From NCBI GenBank assembly GCA_009801015.1, contig VHZZ01011004.1:24452-56804 (forward strand): a DNA stretch of 32,353 bases, given 5' to 3'. The stretch's first letter is position 1. Every line of letters starts with the position of its first letter. Of this stretch, positions 30,948-32,353 are shown in pieces. The DNA is from Silene noctiflora. Lineage: Eukaryota; Streptophyta; Magnoliopsida; Caryophyllales; Caryophyllaceae. A program made the position numbers and the translations under genes. The notes under the pieces were generated by a model that saw only the letters and a program-made list of their open reading frames with translations, had not been told where the DNA came from and made no database searches.

Positions 30948-31719
30948 GAACACCCAACGGTTTCCGGGTTTGTGAGATTCGAGCAATCTCTGAGGACACT
31001 TGGACGATGGTTTGCTGTTGGCATATTTGAGCATCATGACAAAGGGCGTTACGTTGACAATCCTCTAGAATCAGCATTCGTTCAAGAAAAAAATCAACAT
31101 ATTGTGTTCTATTCAGCCTTTGTAAAAACTCACGGTAAGTATTCCAATATAAGATTCGGACTTTTTTAACGATACCACTTATTTTACAGGTCTTACTTAC
31201 TTAAGACGGTCTTTTAAGTTAAGACCTTTCACAGCTCCGTTTTAACTTAACGACTTAACATTACTCACTTAAGATGACTATGTTAAAGCCTTTGTTATGA
31301 TTGGAATAAGCTAGCATATCATTTATGATTTGTTAGACAAAGCTTTCTTCATTTCCAAATAATGTTACTTAGGATGATTTCTCTGTTCTTTTGTTAACGT
31401 GTTATTTCATTACAAACACACATAAACATGCCAACGACATAGCATCTATGGATATGTATGCAACACATTGATAAAAATAGGACAACATTATTAATTACTA
31501 ATATAATTATTATTGAATTAGTTTAATTATGTCTAATACATATTTTTTTATTGATATGACAGCAACACCCGAGGCAGGCATCCAAGCTAATCTCCAGGAT
31601 CTTGTTCGATTTGTCTATTGGCTTGAAAAATTGAAGCCTTTGCGTCCCCGACCACTTGAATTGCAATTATTTCTAAAACTTTGTCCATAAGTTTTGCCAC
31701 ATCTTATGGAAAATTTGAA
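30948..31719 (+). pseudogene. Two exon-like coding segments of an unidentified gene
   Basis: Segment 1 (30948-31134) reads EHPTVSGFVRFEQSLRTLGR, WFAVGIFEHHDKGRYVDNPL, ESAFVQEKNQHIVFYSAFVK, TH and ends at a good donor, CACG/GTAAGT. After 428 bp an acceptor, GATATGACAG, starts segment 2 (31563-31719): in phase, it reads ATPEAGIQANLQDLVRFVYW, LEKLKPLRPRPLELQLFLKL, CP, one stop at 31688-31690, VLPHLMENLK, then another donor GTAAGT. Matching phase and amino-acid character argue for real exons of a larger gene, probably a fragment. I do not recognise the family. No upstream acceptor or start was found. Confidence 0.55.
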
Positions 31720-32273
31720 GTAAGTATGAAATGTTTCGATTATGTGAATACCTGTTTGTTTTCGAAAAAATTATCTTCTATGATTTGATAAATATTTTCC
31801 ACCCTCTTGGCAAACACCTATGAAACTAAGATGGCTGAAGCTTTTAGTTTTATTGCCTTAACACAATATTACAACATAAATCGGTTTATATACAAAAACT
31901 ACGCTCCTAACCCTAGACGTAAATATGGTAAACGAATAGTACACACAATCGTTACATAATCACAATATACCAAAACATATAAAACTCTTAATTATTTCCA
32001 TAACACCTCTAAGATAAAAGTTTTACGTCTCAAGATTTCTTGCACATATTTCGTAAAGTTTTCATAAAATTCGTTTTCATTTTCAGAAACGTTTTTACAA
32101 AAACTATTTTTTATCATAAGTTGGTGAGACTAAGCTATATTAGAAATACTTTTGAAAGGTTCCCTACCGTTTGCCCTTTGCTGTAATCATGTGTTGGTCA
32201 TTTATTTTTTCGTTTTCCTGATAACCTTAAATATTCCATTAAATTATAAACTACATTAATACATAATTAGAAA
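31720..32273. other. Intergenic or intronic, nothing recognised
   Basis: It begins at the donor-like GTAAGT after the second exon-like segment, so it could be the next intron of that gene. No further exon or element is seen before the window end. Confidence 0.45.
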
Positions 32274-32353
32274 AAGGGTTATTTCACGGGAATAATCCAA
32301 CCTAAGTCTACCCTTCTTATATTAATCCAACCTATGTTTTAACCCATATTAAT
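32274..32353. repeat. Start of a repeat element cut by the window end
   Basis: GGGAATAATCCAACCTAAGT is followed by ATATTAATCCAACCTATG, two units of an AATCCAACCTA-type module. The element continues beyond the window and cannot be bounded. Confidence 0.5.

Overview
This is AT-rich nuclear DNA from a flowering plant, almost certainly a eudicot. The evidence is one multi-exon gene with plant-type GT-AG introns, many Stowaway-like MITEs, mini-Helitrons, a tRNA-derived SINE and nested LTR debris. Degenerate CAGTTCA-type runs and the GACGGATAGTGTCCGTC element recall Caryophyllales sequence such as Silene, but that is an impression I could not test. There are single unresolved bases at about 5004 and 13855.

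Layout. From 1 to 16.9 kb I see no gene. This stretch is a mosaic of short transposable elements: two TRIM-like fossils, two hAT-type MITEs, several Stowaway-like MITEs, three copies of a MULE-type MITE, mini-Helitrons, two long (AT)n microsatellites and a SINE inside a MITE. From 16,949 to 21,706 on the minus strand lies the only convincing intact gene, a nine-exon F-box gene encoding 334 aa that I recognise as SKIP31-like. Its introns carry two MITEs. From 21.7 to 24.6 kb, MITE territory resumes with a 517-bp hAT element, two more MULE-MITE copies (one nested) and a 375-bp TIR element. From 24.6 to 27 kb, a complete solo LTR sits inside an older degraded LTR, followed by a decayed PIF/Harbinger (ALP1/HARBI1-like) nuclease remnant. 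From 28.1 to 29.7 kb, oppositely oriented Helitrons are nested inside what looks like a long-TIR element. From 30.0 to 31.7 kb there is a 43-bp minisatellite and two stretches that look like coding exons of genes I cannot identify, on opposite strands.

The most informative content is the insertion record. Many elements have exact target-site duplications that I read directly: 9 bp for the MULE-MITEs, 8 bp for the hAT elements, 10 bp for the SINE, 5 bp for the solo LTR, TA for Stowaway. Several nestings can be ordered in time. There is no operon or multi-gene pathway here. I found no evidence for a new multi-component system; the best novelty candidates are the MULE-MITE family, the CACTA-tipped element found only inside other elements, the Helitron nest, and the unidentified exons at 30.3-31.7 kb.
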